Origin: Alosa alosa
Taxonomy: Eukaryota; Chordata; Actinopteri; Clupeiformes; Clupeidae
Reading direction: 5' to 3'
Length of the DNA stretch: 64,000 bases
NCBI RefSeq assembly: GCF_017589495.1
Contig: NC_063209.1
Location: 21,240,851-21,304,850 of the forward strand
The notes under the pieces were generated by a model, which was given only the letters and a program-made list of their open reading frames with translations, was not told where the DNA came from and did not search any database. Below, in pieces: positions 39,201 through 64,000 of this stretch (positions are counted from its first letter, which is position 1; the number at the start of each line of letters is the position of its first letter). The position numbers and the translations under genes are program-made.

Positions 39201-39345
39201 CTAGCGACTTTAGAGCATATTTTATGTAAAGGCACAACAACACTCATGGCAGCGTAACTTCACTAAAATCCACTCCTCAGTCTCTTAACAACTGTTTAAC
39301 TATAAATAAATAGGTTACCTTGTAGATTTCTTTAATCATTTCCAT
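24269..39345 (-). CDS. top6bl: Probable TOP6BL (type 2 DNA topoisomerase VI subunit B-like)
   Basis: TOP6BL partners SPO11 to make meiotic double-strand breaks. Coding exons: 39319..39345, 38915..39038, 38777..38830, 38558..38688, 38327..38410, 38179..38234, 37986..38054, 37634..37829, 36143..36311, 35054..35209, 32247..32368, 30581..30691, 24688..24745, 24269..24447. They total 1,536 nt (511 aa) with continuous phase. The identification rests on resemblance of segments such as DQIHAVVGAKVPLQLPFH, IQMLVYSPSSMPRLES and EFRTTCLDKMK to vertebrate TOP6BL as I remember it, on a basic C-terminus (KRQKTAPSADV), and on nearness to pola2, as in human 11q13. It is not proven. The intron between exons 8 and 9 is AT–AC. 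The last two exons lie 5.8 kb beyond exon 12, past two transposons, and are less certain; an exon between them may be missed. Confidence 0.6.
24890..26202. mobile_element. Long-TIR DNA element carrying a nested hAT
   Basis: The left end GGGTGTTTTCACATATAGTC is matched at the right end by the inverted GGACCAAATGTGAAAACACC. No transposase is readable. A hAT-like element is inserted near its right end, and a partial copy of the same terminal sequence (GTTCGCTTTAGAGGGGGCTG) occurs again just outside at about 26,210. Confidence 0.55.
25730..26172 (+). mobile_element. Non-autonomous hAT-like element, copy 2
   Basis: It is the inverted counterpart of 21,361–21,815 and shares GAGAGTTGC/GCAACTCTC and GGCTTGAATTCCCTGCTACT. 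The flanking duplication reads GGCTGAAA on both sides (25,722–25,729 and 26,174–26,181, possibly 9 bp). The termini TAGCCTAGAAATCTAGAC and CAGCCTGAAGAGCCAGAC form the imperfect inverted repeat. Confidence 0.7.
26331..29080 (-). mobile_element. CR1/Rex1-like LINE, 5'-truncated and frameshifted
   Basis: On the minus strand from 29,080 the order is: the C-terminal half of an APE-type endonuclease (TIFTGDFNHADL and GLSDHITV), a linker, then reverse transcriptase with DYRPVALTPIIMKCFERLV, motif A LLFIDFSSAFNTI and motif C VKFADDTTLVG (near 27,440–27,510). A C-terminal LLPSGKRYRSLR region and the 3' UTR follow. The reading frame breaks several times, and the N-terminal half of the endonuclease and any ORF1 are missing. 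It lies in the last long intron of the top6bl model, in the same orientation as that gene. Confidence 0.9.
29608..30332. mobile_element. hAT-type non-autonomous element with 8-bp target duplication
   Basis: The termini TAGGGTTGCAAA and TTTGCAACCCTA are perfect inverted repeats. The flanks are the identical 8-mer GTCTTGAC at 29,600–29,607 and 30,333–30,340. The interior is rich in GGAAATT/AATTCCC motifs and does not code. The perfect duplication suggests a fairly recent insertion. Confidence 0.92.
30981..31234. mobile_element. MITE with 15-bp inverted repeats
   Basis: AATTCACCCTTCGCT at the left is the exact complement of AGCGAAGGGTGAATT at the right. The 254-bp interior is non-coding. I could not settle the target duplication. 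Confidence 0.75.
31245..31350 (+). mobile_element. SINE 3' part
   Basis: It contains GAGCAAGGCACTTAACCCCA followed by AAGTCACTTTGGATAATAGT, GTCTGCTAAATTAATAAATG and short AATGTA repeats. This is the usual 3' body of fish tRNA-derived SINEs. The tRNA-like head is missing. Confidence 0.75.
32048..32092. repeat. 45-bp perfect palindrome, 1-nt spacer
   Basis: The arms at 32,048–32,069 and 32,071–32,092 are 22-nt exact complements (TTGAATGTATAAAAGATGGA and so on). The core AGATGGACAATG is repeated once more immediately downstream. It lies in an intron of the top6bl model, about 150 bp beyond the exon at 32,247. Confidence 0.9.
32597..34409. mobile_element. Foldback element, interrupted by a hAT insertion
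   Basis: The left arm begins TGCTTCAGAGTGGCTGGC and the right arm ends GCCAGCCACTCTGAAGCA. The arms run inward for about 240 bp (to about 32,835 on the left, from about 32,997 on the right) and share CATGCACAAACATGTCC, ATTTCAATCCGTG and TATAAACTTCC. The right arm is cut by the element at 33,061–34,214. When that is removed the arms pair along their length. Confidence 0.8.
33061..34214. mobile_element. hAT-like element nested in the foldback arm
   Basis: The ends CAGGGTAGGATTTTCAC and GTGAAATTCCAAGCCTG are imperfect inverted repeats. The 8-mer GTTGTGAG is present on both sides (33,053–33,060 and 34,215–34,222), and the uninterrupted left foldback arm shows the single original copy as CTCACAAC. 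No transposase frame is seen. Confidence 0.8.
35364..36089. mobile_element. DNA element with TAAAGGTACACTATGCA ends
   Basis: TAAAGGTACACTATGCA at the left pairs with TGCATAGTATACCTTTA at the right (one mismatch). A CTT triplet flanks both sides, so a 3-bp target duplication is possible. The 726-bp element is non-coding and lies in the top6bl intron between 35,209 and 36,143. Confidence 0.65.
36413..36690 (+). mobile_element. tRNA-derived SINE
   Basis: The head GGCCTACTGGTTAGCG (A-box-like) and GTTGCCAGTTCGAACCCC (B-box) is a recognisable tRNA-like pol III promoter. The body has TTGAGCAAGGCACCTAACCC. The 3' end, GGGAAAAGAGTATATATACT, resembles the tail of the LINE remnant near 22,870. It is inserted in a TAGCAAC-type repeat within a top6bl intron, in the opposite orientation to the gene. 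Confidence 0.85.
37076..37221. mobile_element. Short MITE with about 45-bp inverted arms
   Basis: GGGATAATGTATAGAACG opens the left arm and CGTTCTATACATTATCCC closes the right. The arms also share CGGTCATTATTGGGAAAATA and end in AAGTC/GACTT around a GC-rich loop of about 55 bp. Only one base differs between the arms. Confidence 0.8.
37370..37515. repeat. Degenerate CTAGCAAC repeat
   Basis: Units such as CTAGCAACAACCTAGCAACC recur irregularly. A similar stretch stands at about 36,345–36,405 on the other side of the SINE and MITE, so these insertions may have split one array. Confidence 0.55.
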
Positions 39346-39655
39346 GGTCTATCAGTCACATCAGCTAACAACTCAACCTAACTAACTTGTCCTGCACAGA
39401 TCACGTGGTATATGAAAAGGCGGTTATGGTTGACCCTGGTCACCTGGGTCACCCTGAAATGTATCCATTCCTCTAACGAACGAAAAAAAAAGAGCAATGT
39501 ATCAGTTCCATTGTCACATTGTTGCCTTTATTTTATGACATGAACAGCCTCTGAACTTACAGCATATTCATTATGATGAACACATTCAACTTTGTCATGT
39601 TGCATGCTTAGCGACACTAAGAATAAGGCCTAAATATAAATAACAATATGGCCAT

Positions 39656-39661
39656 TTTATT
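39656..39661 (-). promoter_or_regulatory. Poly(A) signal of the small cysteine-containing gene
   Basis: AATAAA on the minus strand lies 10 nt after the stop codon at 39,672–39,674, which implies a very short 3' UTR. It is about 310 bp upstream of the top6bl start on the same strand. Confidence 0.5.
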
Positions 39662-39671
39662 CATAGGGAAT

Positions 39672-40557
39672 TCAGCTCCAGTTGACAGGGCTCACGCTAT
39701 GGAGATCTTCCAGGGTGACTACGTATATCTGCAAAAATATACATTTCTTTAACACAGTTGTAATCGCCTGACATAATACAGGCTATAACATTCACAACAA
39801 AACTAGGCAAATGCGCCTCACACCTTTTCATTACACGGGTCGGGGTAATTGCAGACCTCTGCTGGGAAGACTGCACGAATTAGCTCCTTCAACTCGGCTG
39901 GATAGATGTATGTTGGGTTACAATTATCATCTGTGCAGCCAACTCTGTGGTGATACTGAGCAAAATTACCCGGACAATGATTAAATTGTCAGCATAATCT
40001 CTTGAATTATTCACACAATCTGCATAATGATTAAGACTAACCAGTTGACGCTGGATGAACCTGTATGCTGATCTTCGCCTAGCGCGGTCGGTCTTCAGTC
40101 TCCCTGCAACCCTCAGCAAAGGAGCCAACCACAAGGGTATGCTAGTCAGTAGAACAGAATTACAAATCGGCTGGCTTGTGATCATCATCAAAAAGAAATG
40201 CAATAATGGTATAACTACACAAAAAGGATGAGAAACATACGGATATAGACCAAATAGCATATACTGCTATATGGTCCTTATACTGACTGCATAGCCTATG
40301 CTAACCTATTAAATAATATTATAGACCAAATAGCATAGACTGTTAATGGTCCTTGTAATGACTGCATATTCTGACCTATTAAATAATGTTACATGCAAAT
40401 AGCAGTTGCATTACCTGGAAGCACGGCAGAGATCCATGTACATTTCCATACTTCTGCCCCAAGCGGTGTTACTAATGCTAGATATTTGGCGGTAATTTCG
40501 GGCTATAAAGGGGTAATGACACTTGCATGGGTTGTCACTAGGGTTCACTACAGCCTG
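39672..40557 (-). CDS. Unidentified small cysteine-containing protein, 3' three exons
   Basis: Three exons join in frame: 40415..40557, 39824..39944 and 39672..39728, all with GT donors and AG acceptors. They give 106 codons plus stop. The encoded segment starts QAVVNPSDNPCKCHYPFI, continues through MEMYMDLCRASRVGCTDD, and ends CNYPDPCNEKIYVVTLEDLH…VNWS. It has seven cysteines, with no strong membrane segment in this part. The first exon is not found. The open frame continues upstream past the proposed acceptor to a Met at 40,638, which could be an alternative start, although it has no convincing signal peptide. I do not recognise the family. The spaced cysteines hint at a secreted, disulfide-bonded protein, but that is inference. 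An AATAAA follows the stop closely. Confidence 0.5.
40246..40395. repeat. 75-bp tandem duplication
   Basis: Two adjacent units share ATAGACCAAATAGCATA, TGGTCCTT and TGACTGCATA, and both end in CTATTAAATAATRTTA. They lie in the intron of the small cysteine-containing gene, just beyond its 40,415 donor. Confidence 0.8.
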
Positions 40558-40653
40558 CTGTAACACCAGTGCAATAGTTGAACGTTCATTGAAAAGGACT
40601 GACACTAACATTTCAACACAATACAACTCACATGTCAATCAACATCAACCTAT

Positions 40654-40659
40654 TTTATT
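40654..40659 (-). promoter_or_regulatory. Poly(A) signal of tstd1
   Basis: AATAAA on the minus strand lies about 108 nt beyond the tstd1 stop codon. It is 16 nt from the farthest possible start of the neighbouring small gene. Confidence 0.55.
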
Positions 40660-40766
40660 GGAGACATACATAAGGTGTAACTATCAAAATCAGTTCACAC
40701 AGCAACACAAAGGCACAATTTTATATTATTTTCTAAGGTGGCAAATTAATTAAATTTCCAGCTTTT

Positions 40767-41715
40767 TCATTTCCCTTCCTTTTCAGACCATTCCTTGTAG
40801 CCTCCAACGAAGTTACAGGCCCTGTACATGGAAAAAAAGAGTACAATTATACATGAAATAGAAAATACTGTTTGTAGCTGCTTATACATATGGATGAGTG
40901 AAATGCAGAAGGCACATTTCTTGCCATAACCTTGCTTAAATAAGACCGGTTGCTTGAGCAATGCAATCTCATACCACCAAGGCCTTCCATTGCTGAGTGA
41001 ATGTGAGTCAGCTTTCAAAATAGTAATATTTAATCTTAGCTAGATAACGACCTCTTCACTGAGGCTATCACTTTGCTAATGATCTAGTGACTGAGAAGGT
41101 CTCTGCAGGTAATCAATCACACTGTACTGCTGGACATAAATTAAGTTCATACTTTTCAAAGCCAAGGCTTCTGGCCTTCTGTGTGGCTACTGCCCCACGA
41201 CGGCCCATCTGGCAGTGGAAGATGAGGCTAGGGGAGTTGAGAGGGGGCTTCGGAACGCCAAACTTCTGCTGAAATGCTGCTGCATCCAGAGCCATGTCAT
41301 TCTCTACCTGGTCCACTGCAAATGAGGAAATAATACAGGAAAGAATAAAAAACGATTTTAATGTTTGCATGTTTTATTTTATCACAGAGGCAACTTTATT
41401 GTTTTGATATAACCCAGGTATATATGCATTTCACTTTGTCTGCAGAAGATATGAGCCTAAAAACAATAGCCTACAAATCCAATCCGAAATGCATTATTAT
41501 TTTCTTTACAACTTTCATATGCTTAGAAGATTACATTTGTGTAGGATAAACTATTTATTGAAACGCATAGTTAGAAACTAAGCGAAATTATGAACCTGGT
41601 ATATGAATGGAACCTGGTATGCGTCCTCGATCCACCTCCTCTTTGGAACGAACGTCAACCAACACGAGTTCTTTGCACTTCTCCATCAGGTCTTTGAGAT
41701 CATTGTAAGAGATTT

Positions 41716-41749
<34 letters not shown>

Positions 41750-42171
41750 TCAAAAACTGAACTATATGCATAGAGGGCTATGGGTGTCGGAATATTAGGG
41801 CTTGAAGGCTACCTATACCTAATCCTCTCCTGCCCATAACTTTTTAGGATTTCTGTTTAGGGAATAGCCTAATGTCATATAAGCACATTATATTCCATGT
41901 CAGTAACGTTGGTGTGCGAACGGAAAAACAGATTTGTAGGCTAGGCTACTAATTATGTTGCCAAGTCATCTCTTGAGAGCAACTCTAACTTTAATGAACT
42001 GTTGCTAAGTTACTGTTGTTTGCCATTCACAGATTTTATGAGGAACATAACATTTTATATAATATTTATATAATACTTACAGAGTAAGTCAGCTTTTAAA
42101 TAGACTTGAGAGTTACCTGCAACTGCCATGCTGTTTTTTGGACGATTTGGTGTTAACGAAGTCACAGTCAT
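40767..42171 (-). CDS. tstd1: Thiosulfate sulfurtransferase/rhodanese-like domain protein (TSTD1)
   Basis: TSTD1 is a cytosolic single-domain rhodanese that moves sulfane sulfur from thiosulfate to glutathione or thioredoxin. Exons 42117..42171, 41596..41715, 41153..41315 and 40767..40821 join in frame to 130 aa, against 115 in human. Visible features are the rhodanese CH2A-like VLVDVRSKEEVDRGRIPGSI, the active-site loop HCQMGRRG with the catalytic Cys, and the closing NFVGGYKEWSEKEGK. The start MTVTSLTPNRPKNSMAVA gives a longer N-terminus than human; an internal Met (MAVA) is an alternative start. It is divergently transcribed from znhit3. Confidence 0.93.
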
Positions 42172-42459
42172 AGAAGCCTGTCGGACAGATGTATCTACTT
42201 CCTCGTCCACTGTCCAAATCAAAGATCCTCGATAATCTCTCTGGTTAAAGCTTCACCATTGGTCCACATTAGTATGACATCACTACATAGAAACCAATAG
42301 AGAGTCATGTTGTACACTTCCTGTTGCTGTTGTTTTCGTCTCCATCTTTACTTTACACACGTGGGAACGAACGGTCTTAGCTCATAGAAAAGAAATTTAG
42401 GCGTGCACAGCTAAACCAGTTTTAGCGCATTGCTTTGATACGACAAGAGGACTGAGACA
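42172..42459. promoter_or_regulatory. Bidirectional promoter region, tstd1/znhit3
   Basis: Only 288 bp separate the two start codons, which point away from each other, so both promoters and 5' UTRs must fit here. I see no TATA box. Motifs such as CCATTGG (about 42,257) and CCAATAG (about 42,294) could be CCAAT-type elements. This is inference from spacing. Confidence 0.6.
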
Positions 42460-44376
42460 ATGCAGCTTTGCAGTGTTTGTAGCGGTCAGGTACCGAAATA
42501 TCGGTGCCCAACATGTCTCGTCAGATAGTGAGTAGGCTAACATGATCGTTATTGTGACAATCCTTTGTCGACTGTTATACATGTACCAGAGCCCGTCTAC
42601 TTATTAGACATTCTCTGCATGTGCGTTCATAGTGGAACCGTCTTAGTTTTGATATTCTCATGTCCACAAATATTGTTGTTTGTGTGTGAGAAGCCATTTT
42701 CAGACAGCGAGAGGGAAGGACAGAAAACGGGAATGTGTGTATGCTAGATCTTTAAGAATCAGAATCTGAATAACAGATTTCCAAACGGTACTGTAGGTTT
42801 TCGACAAGCTAAATGAATCATTATAATTTATGAAGGCCCAAAGCCAGCAGCACCCTTTTTTAGCTAGGATCCCATAAGGTCAGATATTTATACATGTCTA
42901 CCCTCATCATTATGTTAAAAATATGACACTTTTCTATGTTTCACTTTTCAGTTGTTCCCTTAATTGCTTCAAGACACATAAAGGTGAGTTCACATGAGGT
43001 GTTTGAGCCATGTTAAATTTCACATTGTGTTCAACACTTGGGGTGGAACCGTTCCGCAGCAAGAAGCTTTCTGGGGTTTCATCCACAACACTAAAAAGTT
43101 AGTCCACAACAAATGCTTTCTTCACTCCAATGATCTTCCCATGTCTTTTACACAGATAGCTGTGAGCCTGTGAAGTTAAAGGAGTCAACATGTGATCAAA
43201 ATCAGTCACATACTGCTGGTAACTATATAGACAATTCCCTCTTTATTCAATTTCAGTTTTTAACAATTCTTAAATATTAAGTCCACGCATTTATTTTAGC
43301 CAGAGAACCTTGGACACCAGGGGATCTCCTGGATGAAGATGGCCAGAATGATATGGTTCCTGCAGACATACTTCAGAAACTTGGTAAAGAAAATACCATA
43401 TTTCCCCCACATATATTTAGTGCCAACCGAGTTGAATGAACACCCGCCACTGCCAAATGCTTATAATATGAATGTGTTGCTTGCTGTAAGTCTTCCTTTT
43501 TAATGTCAGCATGAAGAGGGCTTCTCTCTGAATTCTCTCTCTGGGTGGCTTGCCCTGCTGTTGCTACTGCTGCTGTACTGCAGTTCACAGCTTTGCTTGA
43601 TCAGTCAGCTACATTTTATGGATTGCTTCTCCTCAATACCCTAATTATACAGTTTAAATATCTCAATAAATATCTAATCAAGGGTGGTAACTCTTAGCCA
43701 AATGAATCTCCACGATGGCCGGTAGCAATGCATACTGCATAACAAAAGCTGCTTAAACTTTCATGAATTCACTATGAGTTAATGGACAAATAGCCACTGA
43801 TCACTGAAAGCTGTTGCATTTTATGAGAGAACCAAGCAGGTAACCTTTCTAATTAAGTACTAATGATTAGTGTGTAACGTAACAGTGTCCTCTGCGCTAT
43901 CCGTGAGCACCCAGAAGTCCATAGATCTTTTCAGCATGGCATTTGCTTGTCTGATGTGACTTCCAGTAGGGCTGTGGCCTCTGAAGTTAATTGGGAATAT
44001 TTCATCAGCTCAGGCGTGGTTATTTCTGCCATATAACAAGCTCAGATGAGCTCACAATTTTGACAGGTGAATATGAAATGCCTGGTCCACGCTGTCATAT
44101 CTCTATTGCTTATCCTGCCACGCAAGTGTCTTGCATCGTTGTGTGTTTAGCTCAGATGATGCAGAAGATTAAGACTTGTTTCTCTTTGGAACAGGTGAGT
44201 CAGAGAATCTTAAAGACTTGCTCCGGAACCCCCACCTCAGACAACTCCTGGTTGCCGTGGATACTGCAGGGAACAAGGTTGATGTTATGAAGACAGCTAT
44301 GCAGGAGCCGTTGTTTGTGGAATTTGCTGACCAGTGCTTGAGAACTGTTGAACCCAACGACACAGAGGATCACTGA
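42460..44376 (+). CDS. znhit3: Zinc finger HIT-type containing 3 (ZNHIT3)
   Basis: ZNHIT3 works with NUFIP1 in assembly of box C/D snoRNPs in the nucleus. Exons 42460..42527, 42952..42983, 43156..43218, 43300..43383 and 44195..44376 join in frame to 142 aa (human 155). The N-terminus is a HIT zinc finger: CSVCSGQ, YRCPTCLVRYCSLNCFKTHK and the closing Cys of DSCEP supply the ligands. An acidic, poorly conserved linker follows (LDEDGQNDMVPADI). The C-terminal conserved helical region reads LLRNPHLRQLLVAVD and AMQEPLFVEFADQCL. All splice sites are GT–AG. Confidence 0.95.
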
Positions 44377-45315
44377 TCAGAAAGATAATTGTTCCTCTCG
44401 AGACTTTCTCAAGGACTATAAGAGAAGACCCGTATGACTTATATGGAAGACACCAGCTGCCCATGTTGGTTGACCTGCATTAACTCCTCGCAATGACTTC
44501 TGTAACCGTGTAGACATGTTTGAATTGTCAATCATTCTCTGAAACTCTGGAATGGCATGGACAACTGGCTATGAAAGCATTAACCGGTCTGTCCTGTAGC
44601 CATGATGAAGAGATTGTGAATGAACTAGGCTGACTCCATCAGGTAAAACATTCAAATATAATGGCCAGAAACTACAGTATATCATTGTAATTACAGTCCA
44701 TCCATGCACCTGTGCTTTTGTGGAAAGTGGTTATGTTTACTGTTTGGCTGCTGATTGGGTTTGTGCTTCCTTTAAATTCTACACATTGTAAATGTTTTCC
44801 CATCCACTGTCTGATTAAACTGTGTTGCTCTCAGCAAACACACATCGGCTTAGTTTAACGGCATTGCTAAGCCGTCGGAGAGGTGTTGGTTATTTTCTGG
44901 GAGAATCCGCATCTACACTCTCATGAGTCACAAGTCTTTACTTCAGCCTGCCACTGAAGCGTTATGAAATGACCTTTTTAAATTGTTTCATTCATTTAAT
45001 GGAATTGGTTCTGACGTTGTCCAGATTGTTTTGTTTATGAGATAACGTTTTAAAACGACTGTAAAACTGCTATGTGAAGAGCACCCTAATTCTTCACTTA
45101 TGAATGCTCAAAATAATGTCAATGTTTAACCTGAAGATTATTAAGTAGTACGTGCCATTGGGTCTTCGAGATAAAAAAAACGACTCTAAAATAGGGTAAA
45201 AAAAACAACTTTGAGAAGTCCATTTCACATTTGAGAATATTGCACGTGTTTGTTCAGGTGGCATACTTATTGCCTGCTATTGACTAGCATTTGTCTGACT
45301 GTGGCTGAATAAAAA
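44377..45315 (+). other. znhit3 3' UTR and flank
   Basis: ATTAAA at 44,814–44,819 and AATAAA at 45,308–45,313 are candidate poly(A) signals. The long poly(A)-like run right after the second makes it equally likely to be a repeat end. No other gene is visible. Confidence 0.45.
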
Positions 45316-45319
45316 CGAT

Positions 45320-45590
45320 TAAAAAAAAAGTATGCTCTGTGTGTACTGATTCTGTCTGGTCTGGAGTGTCTTAGGTTGTCTATTGAGTGTTTGTGTCTGA
45401 GCAGAGGAATGAACAGTGTGATGTCTCTGAGGATGCTCTGAGCTTTTTTCCTGCAGCCTTGTGTGCAGAGTGTCCATGGATGGGAGGTTAGCATCAATGA
45501 TTTTCTCTGCAGTCTTTAGAACTCTCGGAAGGGCCGTCCTCTCTGCCTGGGTGGTAATCCCATACTAGACAGTGGTGCCATTTGTGAGAA
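45320..45590 (-). mobile_element. LINE ORF2 C-terminal fragment
   Basis: On the minus strand the sequence can be read, with frame changes, as the basic region after reverse transcriptase: a CPLPSMDTL-like stretch, then a Lys/Arg-rich part and SEHPQ. Sequence with this layout follows the polymerase domain in CR1/L2-type elements. It lies between the ends of znhit3 and tenm1. Confidence 0.5.
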
Positions 45591-45599
45591 TGCTTTTAT

Positions 45600-47478
45600 G
45601 AGTCCCACACCATGTACGTTTTATCTTTTAGATACTTAATACTTTGTTGTTTATGGTTTATAACAAAATCCACATTGTGTACGATTAGTGGGAAACAATC
45701 AGGGTGAAAAACAAGACAGATCAATGAGGCATGAAGTAAACAATTACTTTTTATTGATAAGGTCTCAGAAGAGTCTCCAGTAAGTGTAAGAATCATCCTT
45801 CAATACTGATTTGGTACATCTTGACATCCATAATGAGGCTCTTCACAGTGGATAGAATCCATGTCTACGGTTTTGGGATCTAGAACAGCAACATTTTCTC
45901 TGCGTTTCGAAAGGAAACTAAAACAAACGAAACCCCAAAAAATAAAAACATCAAACTTGGGATCGATATTGTATAGCTCAGGGAGATTGGTGTGTCACAA
46001 AATTCTAGAGTAATAATACCAGCTATAGGTTTGCACATAACAAGCCACTTCCCATTAGAAATATAAAACTTGATATTATGAACATTTCTCTAGTGTGCTG
46101 CAGAAAGGTAAGGCTATACACTGTACATACAGATCTATCTCGAAAAAACAAGTTTCACAGTTTTAAACTTTATTTAAAGTATAAACCATTGTTTTAAAAC
46201 ACTTTACATAAATTACTTTTTTGTCTGTGACTATAATTTGCCTATGAGCAAATCCAACTTAATATAAAAACTTAATGAACATTTCTTACATATATTACAA
46301 AATAAAATAAACTCATTCACCGATGCGCAGGAATTGCAATAAAGGTGGTGACTCTTGTGATTGTCATAGAGTACTACTAATAATAATAATAATAAATAAA
46401 TTAAAAAACAATAAAATAAAATAAATAGCTTCTGGTAATTGTAATTTCTATCTGGATAAATTGCTAGTGTGTGTGTGTGTTTGTGTTTTTTTCCAAGTTC
46501 TCTGTACAGAAGTGCTCTGGTGAAGATCTCACGATTCTACCGCGACAGACAAACAAACTATCGCTTACAGAGTACACCCTGAACTTCAGTGCTAGCTGAC
46601 ACAATGTTAACTTTTTTCTCCCTATTTCAAAATGAACAAACGTCTGACATTATGTACTGCAAATATAGCCATCATTTTTTTGTTATTATTATTATTTCTT
46701 TCTAAAAAGCTCTTTTGCTGTTTTCCTTGACTATTTATTTTTTTAATTTATTTTAAAATTTTATTCCTAAAGGAAAAACAAAAGGTTTGTTCTTGGTGGG
46801 CCGCAGCAGTTGACAGTTCTGTTGTTGTGAAAGTCAGGCCTGAGTCTGATGTTCCATCTTCTTCATCTTTTGTTATTGTTGCTGATAATTTTCTTGTTCA
46901 TTTGCAGATTTGTACATACAGACTGGCTTTTACAGCAGTTCTGGAGTATTCCTTTGATCTGTAGGAGCCAAGGTCATGTCGAAACTCACCACATCCACCA
47001 ACATCCTTGTGATGACCCAAGAAATATGGGCAAAAAATATCAATTCTTTTTTAAAAAGGGGATTCTTCATTTTTAAGCAACAGTTGTGTGTTTTTTTCTT
47101 TCAACGTTCATCAGTAGTTTTTTTTTCTAGTCCATTTTGTTGAAAAAAAGTCTTTTAAGTTTCCATTTCAACTTTTTTTTTGCCAGTGGCAGTAATTATA
47201 AGTGTTCGTTAAGAGTTCTTCTTAAAAGTCCCTGCAGCGTTCAGAGTGTTACCCCGTTTGTCTGTTTATTCTCCGTGGGAGAGGAGGGGTACATAGTAAA
47301 GGACAGGAGTGAGAAGGAAGAGAGGAGAGGTTGATAGTGAGAATGAAATACAGAGAGAGAGAGGGAGAGAGAGGGAGACAGAGAACGGGGTATGAGAATG
47401 AGAGAGCAAAAGGAGAAGAGGGAAAGCAAGAAATAGCTAAAAGTAAAGGAGTAATTTTTTTTCAAGTCTGTTGGGCTG
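45600..47478 (-). other. Probable 3' UTR of tenm1
   Basis: About 1.9 kb of AT-rich non-coding sequence follows the teneurin stop codon. AATAAA on the minus strand at 45,750–45,755 would be a fitting poly(A) signal. The length and the lack of repeat-like sequence suit a neuronal long 3' UTR. This is inference. Confidence 0.45.
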
Positions 47479-63979
<16,501 letters not shown>

Positions 63980-64000
63980 CTTCACGGTTGGTTGCGAGCA

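Noticed and set aside
39889..40260. Minus-strand frame with GRLKTDRARRRSAYRF as an exon of the small cysteine-containing gene
   Set aside because: Its phase does not match the exons on either side, and joining it creates a stop codon. Skipping it gives a clean in-frame join.

Overview
This 64 kb window is vertebrate nuclear DNA, almost certainly from a teleost fish. Genes are split into many short exons with GT–AG introns, the intergenic and intronic DNA is AT-rich and full of (CA)n, (GA)n and (TATC)n tracts, and the repeats (5'-truncated non-LTR retrotransposons, tRNA-derived SINEs, hAT-type elements with 8-bp target duplications, foldback elements) are typical of fish. I could not fix the species. 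Exons were joined by reading splice sites and codon phase by eye; all five named gene models and the three-exon fragment stay in frame.

Layout: (1) 1,400–8,530, minus strand: a complete 18-exon pola2 (DNA polymerase alpha B subunit, 603 aa). (2) 8.5–24 kb: no intact gene. It holds a decayed fish gene fragment (about 11.9–13.9 kb), a foldback element, CA-rich tandem duplications, a tandem duplication with a retrotransposon in one copy, and several DNA transposons. (3) 24,269–39,345, minus strand: a 14-exon, 511-aa gene that I read as top6bl (meiotic topoisomerase VI B-like). It has one U12-type AT–AC intron, and its last long intron holds a roughly 2.7 kb LINE and a 725-bp hAT element. (4) 39.7–40.6 kb, minus strand: three exons of an unidentified small cysteine-containing protein. 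(5) 40,767–42,171 (minus) and 42,460–44,376 (plus): tstd1 (rhodanese-like) and znhit3 (HIT zinc finger), head to head across 288 bp. (6) 47,479 to the window end, minus strand: the 3' part of a teneurin, best matched to tenm1, from the alternatively spliced 21-nt mini-exon in the NHL domain to the stop codon.

The gene products belong to separate processes: replication priming, meiotic break formation, sulfur transfer, snoRNP assembly and trans-synaptic adhesion. The neighbourhood is therefore not an operon-like unit. The main positional relationships are the shared tstd1/znhit3 promoter and the tight same-strand packing of the unidentified gene against top6bl, about 0.3 kb apart.

I found no CRISPR array, rRNA, tRNA gene or prokaryotic-type system. 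The best candidates for something undescribed are the small cysteine-containing gene, the TG (not AG) 3' splice site next to a GA microsatellite in tenm1, and the nested foldback/hAT structure at 32.6–34.4 kb.
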